The notes under the pieces: model-generated | Seen by the model: the letters and a program-made list of their open reading frames with translations, nothing else | What the model was told of the DNA's origin: nothing | Databases searched by the model: none | Translations under genes and position numbers: made by a program | Shown: positions 18,756-27,153 of the stretch, in pieces | Position numbering within the stretch: position 1 is the stretch's first letter | How the letters are laid out: every line of letters starts with the position of its first letter | DNA from: Stramenopiles sp. TOSAG23-3 | Lineage: Eukaryota; Sar | Length of the DNA: 56,881 nt | Direction: 5' to 3' | NCBI GenBank assembly: GCA_900128585.1 | Contig: LT642156.1 | Span: 1-56,881, forward strand

Positions 18756-20405
18756 ATGGCATTTCTTTTCAAACTATCGGAGAAGGATGCCGCGGCGAAG
18801 CAGGCAAAGAGGGACGCACTAATTGCGGGATTGCAAGAGCAGGTAAACGAACGCCAGGCGAAGAAAGACAAGGCCGAGTGGGAACGGAAACAGAGAGAAG
18901 ATTCCGAGTTGAGAAAATTAGAAGCGCAAGGATTAGATATGTGGGGCAGACCATTGAAAGGCATCGATGTCAACAGGTCCCAGATGAGCGCCAGAAGCCA
19001 GGCAAAGGGAAGCCCCTCCCGAGCCCCCAGAAACGCTGCCGTTCACTCGCGCGCTGACGCTCGCAGAGGCAATGGCGGTGCAGAACAACAGGAAAACATG
19101 GGCTCCCCCATCAAGTCCAGCAGACAGTTTATGGGAGCACTATCAGAAATGTACGGGCCAAGCGAGAAGGAAAGAAGCGCGAAAGAATTAGCGCGTTTAA
19201 AGTTGCAAGCGGACTTAGCGGAGCAAGTGCGAGCAAAACAGGCCATCAAGGACGCCGAGAAGGCACGTCTGCTCAAACAGGAAGCGGATGAAATCCAGGA
19301 AATGGCTGCAAAGGGGCTAGATATTTGGGGAAGGCCACTACCACCGGGGAAAAAACCATTCGTGCCTAAACAGCGCAGCAGCCACATCGAAAACCACAGC
19401 AACAAACAGCAAAGCAGCCGTTACAAGTCTCCGCGAGTTACGCCACGGCATATGCCCCAAAACGAGCCGCCTCATGTCGTTGTGACCGCCCCACACATCC
19501 CGAAAATCGATTTGTCACGCCGTACCGTCCGGCCAGAGAGCGACAGGGCAGACTCATTCGCCGCTCTAGGCCCGATGGGAGAATCACACGAAAACTATAG
19601 AGACGAAGATCTGGAGCGTGAGATTGACGAGGAAGAGCGAATCCTTTCCGAAAGGCTGCCAAGTAGTTTAGACGAGCTGACAAATCTGTGCCAGAAGCTC
19701 CTGAAAGAGCAGGTGCAGCTGCGGAAAATGGTCGAAAAGCGGGAAGACATCCTTGAGCGAAAGTCGCCTCTTCGTAAACCACGGCTAGCCGGCGGCCCAG
19801 GTATGCAAATGCACAACAAACAGAAAAGAAGGAAACCAAGGACGCCAACCGGAGCGCGCAAGCCAACTCGTTCGAGGCGGCCCACAGGACAGGCCCCGGC
19901 CGACCTCCCTTTCGGCCGTCGCCTGGCAAACAGGATCCGGGGTCGCACCAAGGTAGACGACTACGGCGATTACAGAAGGTCCAAGGAAGAAATTGTTGAT
20001 GCGAAAAAGAGGCGGGCAGCGGTGCGCGCAGAATATGCTAACAAAAGTCGATTACGCAACAATAGACAAGCCCCTCAAAACCAAAACATCCTTCCCAGCG
20101 TGATCGGTCGCGAGAAGACGAACGCGCTGTCTTCGTCCAGCAAATTTGTCTACGATTCAAAAAATGTTGTTTTTAGCGATGTTGTTGACAAGCGCCACCC
20201 TGACGCGCTCAGTGCGGGCGTCGGCAAAAAGCCAAGAAAACGTGCGAGGAAACCTCGTAGAAGAAGACCGTCTGAACCCGCAGCTCCCGCCCCTCAACAA
20301 AAAAATTTGAAGCCTCCAATACCAAGGCAACCGCGCCGAAAGCCAAGAAAGAGAATGAAGGAATTGCCAAAGTTCGTTTTTGATCCTTCCCAAGTTAAAA
20401 TCTAA
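18756..20405 (+). CDS. CSPP1-like coiled-coil protein (putative centrosome/cilium)
   Basis: This is 549 residues from the first in-frame ATG (18756). It is highly charged with no TM segment. Two copies of one module are visible. Each is a Lys/Glu/Arg/Ala-rich helix with an LQEQV or LAEQV start, followed about 40 residues later by GLDMWGRPL (about 66-74) or GLDIWGRPL (about 188-196). The helix-then-WGRP/YGRPG arrangement is known from ciliary and centrosomal proteins such as CSPP1, so a role at the basal body or axoneme is inferred from this likeness only. A further short helical segment (about 305-355) and a very basic, probably disordered C-terminal third rich in RKPR motifs follow. It could instead be another microtubule-associated protein. 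The ORF is certain enough; the family call is moderate to weak. Confidence 0.65.
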   Translation: MAFLFKLSEKDAAAKQAKRDALIAGLQEQVNERQAKKDKAEWERKQREDSELRKLEAQGLDMWGRPLKGIDVNRSQMSARSQAKGSPSRAPRNAAVHSRADARRGNGGAEQQENMGSPIKSSRQFMGALSEMYGPSEKERSAKELARLKLQADLAEQVRAKQAIKDAEKARLLKQEADEIQEMAAKGLDIWGRPLPPGKKPFVPKQRSSHIENHSNKQQSSRYKSPRVTPRHMPQNEPPHVVVTAPHIPKIDLSRRTVRPESDRADSFAALGPMGESHENYRDEDLEREIDEEERILSERLPSSLDELTNLCQKLLKEQVQLRKMVEKREDILERKSPLRKPRLAGGPGMQMHNKQKRRKPRTPTGARKPTRSRRPTGQAPADLPFGRRLANRIRGRTKVDDYGDYRRSKEEIVDAKKRRAAVRAEYANKSRLRNNRQAPQNQNILPSVIGREKTNALSSSSKFVYDSKNVVFSDVVDKRHPDALSAGVGKKPRKRARKPRRRRPSEPAAPAPQQKNLKPPIPRQPRRKPRKRMKELPKFVFDPSQVKI

Positions 20406-20628
20406 AATGAAGCAGACGTGCTTTGCCAAAAGCAAGACAGTACGATGACCTACCTCACTAAAAAAAATAGAAACACACAATTATTGTATTACAAGAAATG
20501 TCAAACTCTGGTTTTAATTTGATTCTGATTGATCATTCAGTTCTGCAAAAATAGATCGAAGCTTTGTGTGTTCGCCGTCGGATTAATTTGTGGTTTTGTT
20601 GCAGTTTTCCAATTTACATTGTACTCTA

Positions 20629-20961
20629 ATGAAGCGAGCTCAGGGGGGGGACCCGGCAGTTGTACGCTTGACAGAGGAGTTGAAAAAAAAATACAAATGC
20701 GAATTTCCAGGATGCGACGCCTTTATTGTTGCATGTGAGGAAGGGCAGTTTAACGATATTGAACACTACGTTAGACTAACGTTGCCAATGGTTATGAATT
20801 GTGGGACAATTGTCAAAAAAGTGCGGAGACGTTTATGGATAAAATCGATGAGTTGGCAATTTTCATTAAAAGAAAAGTTGAAGGTGCCGGGGAGCAAAAC
20901 TGAGAAGTATGAAATGAATCTAGACTCTAGAAGGAACATATTTTTTATATTACTACTATAA
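20629..20961 (+). pseudogene. Small ORF, ankyrin-like fragment with apparent frameshift
   Basis: An ATG at 20629 opens 110 codons. The first half reads as ordinary protein (ELKKKYKCEFPGCDAFIVACEEGQFNDIEHYV), in which the AFIVACEEGQFNDIEHYV part looks like the first helices of an ankyrin repeat. After about 20770 this frame turns poor. The +1 frame then becomes natural-looking for 40 codons (NGYELWDNCQKSAETFMDKI onward) to a TGA near 20910. One missing or extra base near 20770-20780 would join the two. It may be a decayed ankyrin gene, a sequencing error in a small live gene, or chance. A possible splice acceptor (TTTTGTTGCAG, ending about 20604) precedes it. Confidence 0.35.
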
Positions 20962-21406
20962 TACAAGGTACGTGGAACCTGGTACGGTACCAGGGACACA
21001 ACAAAATAAATAACAGCCATTATTATTAATAAGCTTTTGTTTTTGATTTTTTATAAGTTTATTCTATACTATCTCCTCTCAGATGGGTCCAAATGACAAA
21101 ATTATTATTATGTGAGTGAAAATAAATTTTATTATTTCGTATTTTTTGAACCAAACCATAGCAATAATAACAACGGAATGGGGTCGAAGAATGTTGTTGT
21201 TCTGTTTTAAGAAATATATAATACCAACGGAAATCATGAAACAAAATGTTTTGTTGGGATAATCTACGATGTAAATGTTTCTGTTTTTCCACAAGTACAA
21301 AAACTAAATGTAACTACATGCATAGATGTAACTACATGTATACGTAGAGGAAGCGGAAACTACATTTTCATTCATCATCCGGAGTTTGAGGGATCGGGAT
21401 AGAAGA
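20962..21406. other. AT-rich spacer upstream of the kinase-phosphatase gene
   Basis: This holds the CCTGGTAC-G-GTACCAGG palindrome (20978-20994), a weak copy of the dispersed CAGCCAT element (21003-21045) and a direct repeat, GTAACTACATGCATA/GTAACTACATGTATA (about 21310-21343). No gene is seen. Confidence 0.5.
20978..20994. repeat. CCTGGTAC/GTACCAGG palindrome
   Basis: Perfect eight-base arms around a single G. It belongs to the same family as 17926-17943, with the arms in the opposite order. Confidence 0.8.
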
Positions 21407-24400
21407 ATGGACGATTCCCAAATTCGCTCGCTGTTGCGAGAGACGGAAAGAGACGAAATCGCGATCGACCGCATCCTTTTAGTATCGAAGCAAAAGAAAT
21501 TTTGTTTTCAAGAGATAGTGTTTGGGCAAAACGTAAAATTGGATTCCTTAGTACTTATATTGCAAGGTAGTATTAGTCTCTCTAAAGACGTTAAAGCATC
21601 GGTTGATGAATGCCTTTCGCAGACTGCCGCAGACAGACGGTCACGCGAGAGGAAGCATCGACATTCAAAAATTTACTTACACTCCATTTCCCAAGGGCAT
21701 TTTTTGGGAGCGCACGAGCTAGCCTTTTCTAAACGAACAAAAGTGTCGGCAATTTCTTCTTGCCAAACAGGGGAAACGATATGTTTGATGATCCCGCGCC
21801 AGGAAACACCACTTGTACACAAAGTCTTGTTGAAACAATTTGCCTTGTCAAGTCAAATCTCTTACAAATCATTCCAGGAATGTGCAATTAGGTTGAAACC
21901 GAGATGTTACAACGCAGGGGAAATGATAATTAGACAAGGCGACGTTGGAACGAAGTACTGCTTGATAGCTGAAGGTAGTGTGATTGTTCTTAGTACCAGC
22001 GATTGTTTGCCCCCTTTCGAAGACTGCAAAATCCTGGAAGATATGCGCCAGCACTTCAGTTTCAACGAATTGTGCAAAATTCCAAGGCTCGGAACGTTCG
22101 GAGAACATAGTTTACTGTCTTCCTTTACCGCCGACGAGCGTGACCGTAGCACGCCCAACGACAAGACATTAGAGACGACAAATGCTTGCGTATTTGCAAA
22201 CACCGACGTGGACGTACTGTACCTGGAGAAGGAGGATTTCCTTGATATTCTATCTAGAAGAACATCATTGCTGCAGTTGATATCGTCCAACGATAAGACT
22301 AGGCACGACACGCATCTTAAGAAGCGCCAGGTGAGCGACGAGGGACGCCTTGAAAGCGCGGTCTCAGAAAGACTAAAGCAGCCGACCAATCGAAAAGTGA
22401 AAGTAAGAAGAAAGAGTCAAGTGACAAAATTAAGGGATAACGTTATGAAAATAAACGAATACATTGTCAAGGAATCACTGGGCACCGGCAGTTATGGAGA
22501 GGTCTACCAAGTGGTCAAAAAAAACGAAGTGTATGCGATGAAAATAATTAAGAAAAGTATGATGCTACGAAAAGATCGATTTCGCCTCGTCCGTAATTCT
22601 AGTGGTATGATGGGAGATGTGAAGCGCGAGGTCGCCATCATGAAAACGTTAAACCATGAAAATATTATCAAGCTTTTCGAAGTAATAGACGACCCAAAAG
22701 CGAAGAACATGTATATGATATTGGAATATGCGGGCGCAGGGTCATTAGAAGCATTGTTGGGAAAGTGTGAAATGGGTCGAAGCAGAAGTATTTTCCGAGG
22801 CATTACAAAAGGGGTAGGGTACTTGCATTGCAACGGTATTGTGCATCGGGACTTAAAGCCAGAGAATATTTTGCTCAACGCTTTAGGCGTGGTGAAGATC
22901 GCAGATTTTGGCGTGTCGCAAATATTGAGAGACGGGGTTCACGTAAAAGTGAAAGGGACCCCAGCGTACATGTCGCCGGAACTGTTTTTGCGGGACGACG
23001 AGCACTCGGACCATTGGGCCGGGTCGCTTACTGGCGAAAACAACAAGCAAAGCAAGCGGGCAATGATCACAGAATCATTCGTTTCTTCCGATGTGTGGGC
23101 AATGGGCTGCATTCTTTACGCCCTTTTGGTGGGCTATCCACCGTATGGCGCAGACAAACTGGATGAAATCCAGTTCCGAGAGAAATTATTTCACGACCCC
23201 TTGAATATTCCTACCAATTTGAACGATATTCATTTGAAGGATTTGTTAGTGGGGCTGTTGCAGAAAAATTACAAACAGCGTTATTCTATGAAAGCAATAA
23301 TGACGCATGAATGGCTGACCGAAGAGGGACTCTTCCCTCTGTTTCGAAACACACGAGAACTGGACTTTTATTCCACGGTGCTCATGAATCCAAAAGAACC
23401 GACCAGAGAAGAAATTTCGTTTGCCATCACTCTAAGAATTGTTCACCACTTAAAACTTTGGAAAAAACGGGCACTGTCGAATGTAAAGGAACGAGAGGAG
23501 CAAACGGACAGGAAAGGCCCCACTTCGGTGCTTTTCAAATGTTTCCCAAAGCTTAAGTCATTGTTCAAAGGACGAAAGTACAAAATTCACCCAAAAGTGG
23601 CATTGTCCCTGGCCGAGGAGCAAGTTGATGAGAAGAAAATGCCCGACGTTCCAAAACCAGGCAACCTGACTGTTGTTGCAAGCGATGAGAACATAGAAAT
23701 ACCTAACTCGAGAGAGGCGGGCCAAAAAGAGCATACAGTCGAGAACGGTCACGTTCAAAATGATTATGCCACCACGAATTCAGATTCCGCAAGCGCTTCA
23801 GACCTTGACTCAGACTCGGACTATGGTTCGGTCGAAGATATTTTAGACGGAGATGATGCAATAGATTCCATTTTCGCTTTAAGTGACGATGCGACAGTGG
23901 GTGGTGTATCCGTGCACGAGCCATCGGAGCAGTTGAACAATACCATGCGCATGAAATCCAGCGCTTCCAGCGTTGATATACAGCGGAAAATGTCTTCCAA
24001 TCTACGACTTCTCCAGAAGAACTCGAACGTGAACTTGGGAATATCATATGGCATGCACTCGGAGAGGGGGAGGCCACTATATCAAGAAGACTGCATTGTC
24101 GCGATTCCAGATTTGCGATTGAAGAAGAATGAAAATGGCCAACACGCGTACTTTGCAGTATTTGATGGGCATGGCGGCCAGGACGTCTCCCAATTTTTAT
24201 CCAACAACTTTCACGTCCGTCTCGCTGCCATGTTTGACCCTAATGTAGACGAGGGAATTTCAGAAACCTTCGTCAGCCTTGACAAAGAAATACTGGAGAA
24301 TTTTTTGGACAAGATACCCGACAACAGCATAAATGACCTGTGCAGCCCCTCCAATAGCAGGCGGTCTATCAGCCCGTACAGCCTGCTGGACAGTTCGGGT

Positions 24401-25045
24401 TCTACGGGAACAATTTTGATGGTCGGACAAATTAGTGGGTCCAAATCCCTACTGCTGAAATTATCGTGGGTCGGCGATAGCAGAGCCGTACTGTGCAAGA
24501 ACGGGAATGCCATCGCATTGACCACCGACCACCGCGTTTCAAACGAGAGCGAACGAGAAAGAATAGAAAAACTGGAAGGTCACGATACGGCCAACGGACG
24601 CTTGGACGGATCACTGATGATTACGAGAGGATTTGGGGACCTAAGGCACAAGTTGAATTTTGTGAGCACCGTTGCCAAGGACAAGTATAATGTGGCCATG
24701 GCGACTATCCAAGAGGCAATGACGTCTCCCTCTACGACGCAAGAGAAACGAAAGGGGTTGTCAAATGCGGTTCAGCGCGATGCATTAATCTGCACCCCAT
24801 CTGTATCGAACACGCAAACCCAAGACGAGGACGAATTTATCATGCTAGCATCCGACGGCTTGTTCGACGTAATGACCAACCAAAATGCGGTGAATATCGT
24901 CCGAAGCCACCTGGAAAATAGTGGCAAACTGAACGACGCAGCGGAAGCTGTCACAAACGCAGCCGTCGAACTCGGTAGCACCGACAATGTTTCTGTTGTC
25001 ATTGTTGCATTTAACTTGTCGCTTACGCCATTGGATAATAAATAA
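21407..25045 (+). CDS. Cyclic-nucleotide-binding / Ser-Thr kinase / PP2C phosphatase fusion
   Basis: This is 1,212 residues from the first in-frame ATG (21407). Residues about 15-285 hold two cyclic-nucleotide-binding-like folds. The second is clearer (GEMIIRQGDVGTKYCLIAEGSV, then FGEHSLL), but the phosphate-binding Arg-Ala pair is not obvious, so binding of cAMP or cGMP is uncertain. The kinase domain (about 350-640) has GTGSYGEV, the YAMKIIKK lysine, HRDLKPEN, DFG and SPE, so it should be active, and its closest look is CaMKK/SNF1-kinase-kinase type. An acidic linker (about 740-865) leads to a PP2C (PPM) phosphatase (about 875-1205) with QEDC, FDGHGG, WVGDSRAV, TRGFGD, SDGLFDV and GSTDNVSV, so the metal-binding Asp residues are present. 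A protein joining opposing activities under a sensor domain is inferred to be a signalling switch. Plants have a protein with the same three kinds of domain in another order. Confidence 0.9.
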   Translation: MDDSQIRSLLRETERDEIAIDRILLVSKQKKFCFQEIVFGQNVKLDSLVLILQGSISLSKDVKASVDECLSQTAADRRSRERKHRHSKIYLHSISQGHFLGAHELAFSKRTKVSAISSCQTGETICLMIPRQETPLVHKVLLKQFALSSQISYKSFQECAIRLKPRCYNAGEMIIRQGDVGTKYCLIAEGSVIVLSTSDCLPPFEDCKILEDMRQHFSFNELCKIPRLGTFGEHSLLSSFTADERDRSTPNDKTLETTNACVFANTDVDVLYLEKEDFLDILSRRTSLLQLISSNDKTRHDTHLKKRQVSDEGRLESAVSERLKQPTNRKVKVRRKSQVTKLRDNVMKINEYIVKESLGTGSYGEVYQVVKKNEVYAMKIIKKSMMLRKDRFRLVRNSSGMMGDVKREVAIMKTLNHENIIKLFEVIDDPKAKNMYMILEYAGAGSLEALLGKCEMGRSRSIFRGITKGVGYLHCNGIVHRDLKPENILLNALGVVKIADFGVSQILRDGVHVKVKGTPAYMSPELFLRDDEHSDHWAGSLTGENNKQSKRAMITESFVSSDVWAMGCILYALLVGYPPYGADKLDEIQFREKLFHDPLNIPTNLNDIHLKDLLVGLLQKNYKQRYSMKAIMTHEWLTEEGLFPLFRNTRELDFYSTVLMNPKEPTREEISFAITLRIVHHLKLWKKRALSNVKEREEQTDRKGPTSVLFKCFPKLKSLFKGRKYKIHPKVALSLAEEQVDEKKMPDVPKPGNLTVVASDENIEIPNSREAGQKEHTVENGHVQNDYATTNSDSASASDLDSDSDYGSVEDILDGDDAIDSIFALSDDATVGGVSVHEPSEQLNNTMRMKSSASSVDIQRKMSSNLRLLQKNSNVNLGISYGMHSERGRPLYQEDCIVAIPDLRLKKNENGQHAYFAVFDGHGGQDVSQFLSNNFHVRLAAMFDPNVDEGISETFVSLDKEILENFLDKIPDNSINDLCSPSNSRRSISPYSLLDSSGSTGTILMVGQISGSKSLLLKLSWVGDSRAVLCKNGNAIALTTDHRVSNESERERIEKLEGHDTANGRLDGSLMITRGFGDLRHKLNFVSTVAKDKYNVAMATIQEAMTSPSTTQEKRKGLSNAVQRDALICTPSVSNTQTQDEDEFIMLASDGLFDVMTNQNAVNIVRSHLENSGKLNDAAEAVTNAAVELGSTDNVSVVIVAFNLSLTPLDNK

Positions 25046-25220
25046 TGTTGCAGAAACACCAACGGTGGAGAAATGGACGTATAGCCAGTGATAACGTGAA
25101 CATGACGTGGCCAAAATTTGAATTTGTTTATATTATATAGAAATAGCAAGAAGAGGGAGGAACCGACGATTATACTGTGTTTGATTATACAGGTACGTAC
25201 CACCAGGTATTATTATATTA

Positions 25221-25267
25221 TACCAGGTACCAGGTACCAGGTATAATACCTGTACCTGGTACCTGTA
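25221..25267. repeat. Long CCAGGTA/TACCTGG hairpin
   Basis: Three head-to-tail CCAGGTA units on the left pair with ACCTGTACCTGGTACCTGTA on the right around a one-base centre at 25245. This gives a stem of about 22 bp with two bulged C residues. It is the longest member of the palindrome family seen here. Confidence 0.8.
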
Positions 25268-25403
25268 CTGAGGAGAGTTCTAATAAATATAAAATTAATT
25301 ATTTTTTTGATGATGATGAACGAATGATTTTTCATCATTATTTTTTTCTTCTTTCTTTTTTCTTTTCTTTTGTTGACTTCAAATAGTTTGCAAGAATCAC
25401 GTT

Positions 25404-25407
<4 letters not shown>

Positions 25408-25436
<29 letters not shown>
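25408..25436. repeat. (TA)n microsatellite
   Basis: About 14 uninterrupted TA units. Confidence 0.95.
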
Positions 25437-25440
<4 letters not shown>

Positions 25441-25598
25441 TAACAATCATAGTTGCAACAAGTTTATATACAAAGGGAGACAAGCGAATACCGCCATTTA
25501 ATGCACCCGCTACTTTTACGGAATTTGCTTTGGAAGGATCTACCAGAAGGCTTGCAAGGCTCCGGTCTCCCGTTGAACGTGAACGCGTGTTAACCGAG

Positions 25599-26936
25599 AT
25601 GAAAAGTACTATCACTGGCAGCCGTAGGGCTGCCGACAGGAAGCGGTCTTCCGGTATCTTGAATTTAATATGCTCGCCGGCAGAGGGCGGTGGGTTTGGC
25701 AACCAAATAGCAATTCTGTCCATTTTGTTCTTTATTATAATTGTGGCTTTGGTGATCGCTTTGGTCATAACCGCGACAGAAATAAATGTTGTAGAAAAAA
25801 AGCACGCGGCCTCAAACGCGACTGTCGGCGGCATAACTTCCGATTGCGATACAACGGTTTTTTCCCGACGCTTCGACATGGGCGACAGGAAGATTATAAA
25901 AACTGTGGCGTTGATCTCATCTACATTGTCGTTTATAGGATCTTTGTTCATCGTCGTATCGTGGATGCTTTTTGCCCGCCTGAGGACGTTTCCTTTCCGC
26001 CTCGTACTGTATTTATCCATCGCGGACATTGGCAACAGTTTGGCCACCATTCTGGCCATAGCAGAAAAAGGTATGGATGAGCCCAACGGCTGTGTCAAAA
26101 CGAGCGTCTTGTGTTCGATTTCAGGATTCCTCATGCAATTTTTCGAAGTTGCCAGTTTTTTTTGGATTTTGAATATTTCGATCAACCTGTACCTTATTCT
26201 GGTAAAAAAGGTTGGCAATGCCATATTTGGTTTTGAGAAAACTTACCATCTCTTGGCTTGGGGGGTCCCGCTCATCTTGGCTGTTATCCCAGTCTTTTTA
26301 GACGCATATGGGGATGCCGGGAGTTGGTGTTGGATAAAGGAGCAATTCCCTGCTTTGCGAATGGTTCTTTTGTACTGCCCTCTGATAATAATTATGATCG
26401 CAGCATCGGTAAACTTCGGCCAAAGCAGTTTAAACATTCGCCATGGCAGCGGCAAAGCGGCCAGAATGGAGTCCAGCCGAATCAAATTCCGTTTGCACCT
26501 GTACATAGTCGTTTTTGTTCTGGTGAACTTCTTTTCCATTTTGAATCGCATTCATGGTTTGGTGGAGATAGATAACCCAAACTTCACTTTGCATTTGTTG
26601 CAAGCGCTTGTCTCACCCTTGCAAGGGTTTGCAAATGCGGTCATATACGGACTGAATAAAGCTGTCGTTAGTCACTACAAGGTAGCCTGCACTGACCTCT
26701 GCCGCTGCGATCGATCCAAAGCTCGTCCAAGCGCCGAAGACGGGATCACCGACGCCGCAGAAGTTGCCGAGAAGACAGAAGACGAAGAAGAGACCGGTGA
26801 CAAATCTTCCACTAACGATTTAGTGAGCAACGCGAACGTCTCGCTAGAGATCCGTTCGCCGTGGGAAGGTATGCGCAGTAGTAAAATCAACAAGGAGACG
26901 TCGGGAGTTGCGATGCCAGAAACGTTTCAAGGATAA
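25599..26936 (+). CDS. cAMP-receptor-like (class E) GPCR
   Basis: This is 445 residues from the first in-frame ATG (25599). An N-terminal hydrophobic segment (about 37-62) probably acts as signal anchor, followed by a short outside loop with an Asn-glycosylation site (NAT). Seven TM helices then run from about 100 to 390. The sequence between TM1 and TM4 (FARLRTFPFRLVLYLSIADIGNS, then SFFWILNISINLYL, then YHLLAWGVPLILAVIPVFLDAYGD.GSWCWI) is the pattern of Dictyostelium-type cAMP receptors and related class E/secretin-like GPCRs. The Cys pair between TM2-3 (C104-like region) and the WCWI loop would form the usual disulphide. The C-terminal tail is acidic and Ser/Thr-rich, suiting kinase or arrestin contact. 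Ligand unknown. It sits directly downstream, same strand, of the cyclic-nucleotide-binding kinase-phosphatase gene. Confidence 0.85.
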   Translation: MKSTITGSRRAADRKRSSGILNLICSPAEGGGFGNQIAILSILFFIIIVALVIALVITATEINVVEKKHAASNATVGGITSDCDTTVFSRRFDMGDRKIIKTVALISSTLSFIGSLFIVVSWMLFARLRTFPFRLVLYLSIADIGNSLATILAIAEKGMDEPNGCVKTSVLCSISGFLMQFFEVASFFWILNISINLYLILVKKVGNAIFGFEKTYHLLAWGVPLILAVIPVFLDAYGDAGSWCWIKEQFPALRMVLLYCPLIIIMIAASVNFGQSSLNIRHGSGKAARMESSRIKFRLHLYIVVFVLVNFFSILNRIHGLVEIDNPNFTLHLLQALVSPLQGFANAVIYGLNKAVVSHYKVACTDLCRCDRSKARPSAEDGITDAAEVAEKTEDEEETGDKSSTNDLVSNANVSLEIRSPWEGMRSSKINKETSGVAMPETFQG

Positions 26937-27153
26937 AGGAAAGGGTCTTGGCTGTCTTTTTAACTTTTGAAAAAAAGGTGACGGAGGAGTGACACGAGGT
27001 GCCAGGCAAATGAGGGGAAGATGTTCCCAAAATAAATTACTCTCTCTATTAAAAACAAATAAAACACGCTGTACTTTTTGTATAAAATTTTTAATTCAAA
27101 AAAAGTTTGAAATATTTTCGTACACATACAACCAGTCTCATTTTAAACACACT

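Larger units (their letters stand above)
25046..25598. other. Spacer with large imperfect palindrome and (TA)n
   Basis: Between the kinase-phosphatase and GPCR genes. It holds the long CCAGGTAC-type hairpin (25221-25267), a TTTTTCTTC-rich stretch (25340-25375) and a (TA)n microsatellite (about 25408-25436). Confidence 0.65.

Noticed and set aside
25397-26224. A 275-codon minus-strand frame with hydrophobic stretches
   Set aside because: It is antisense to the GPCR helices and ends in peptide encoded by the (TA)n repeat. Hydrophobicity is a mirror effect of the sense helices.
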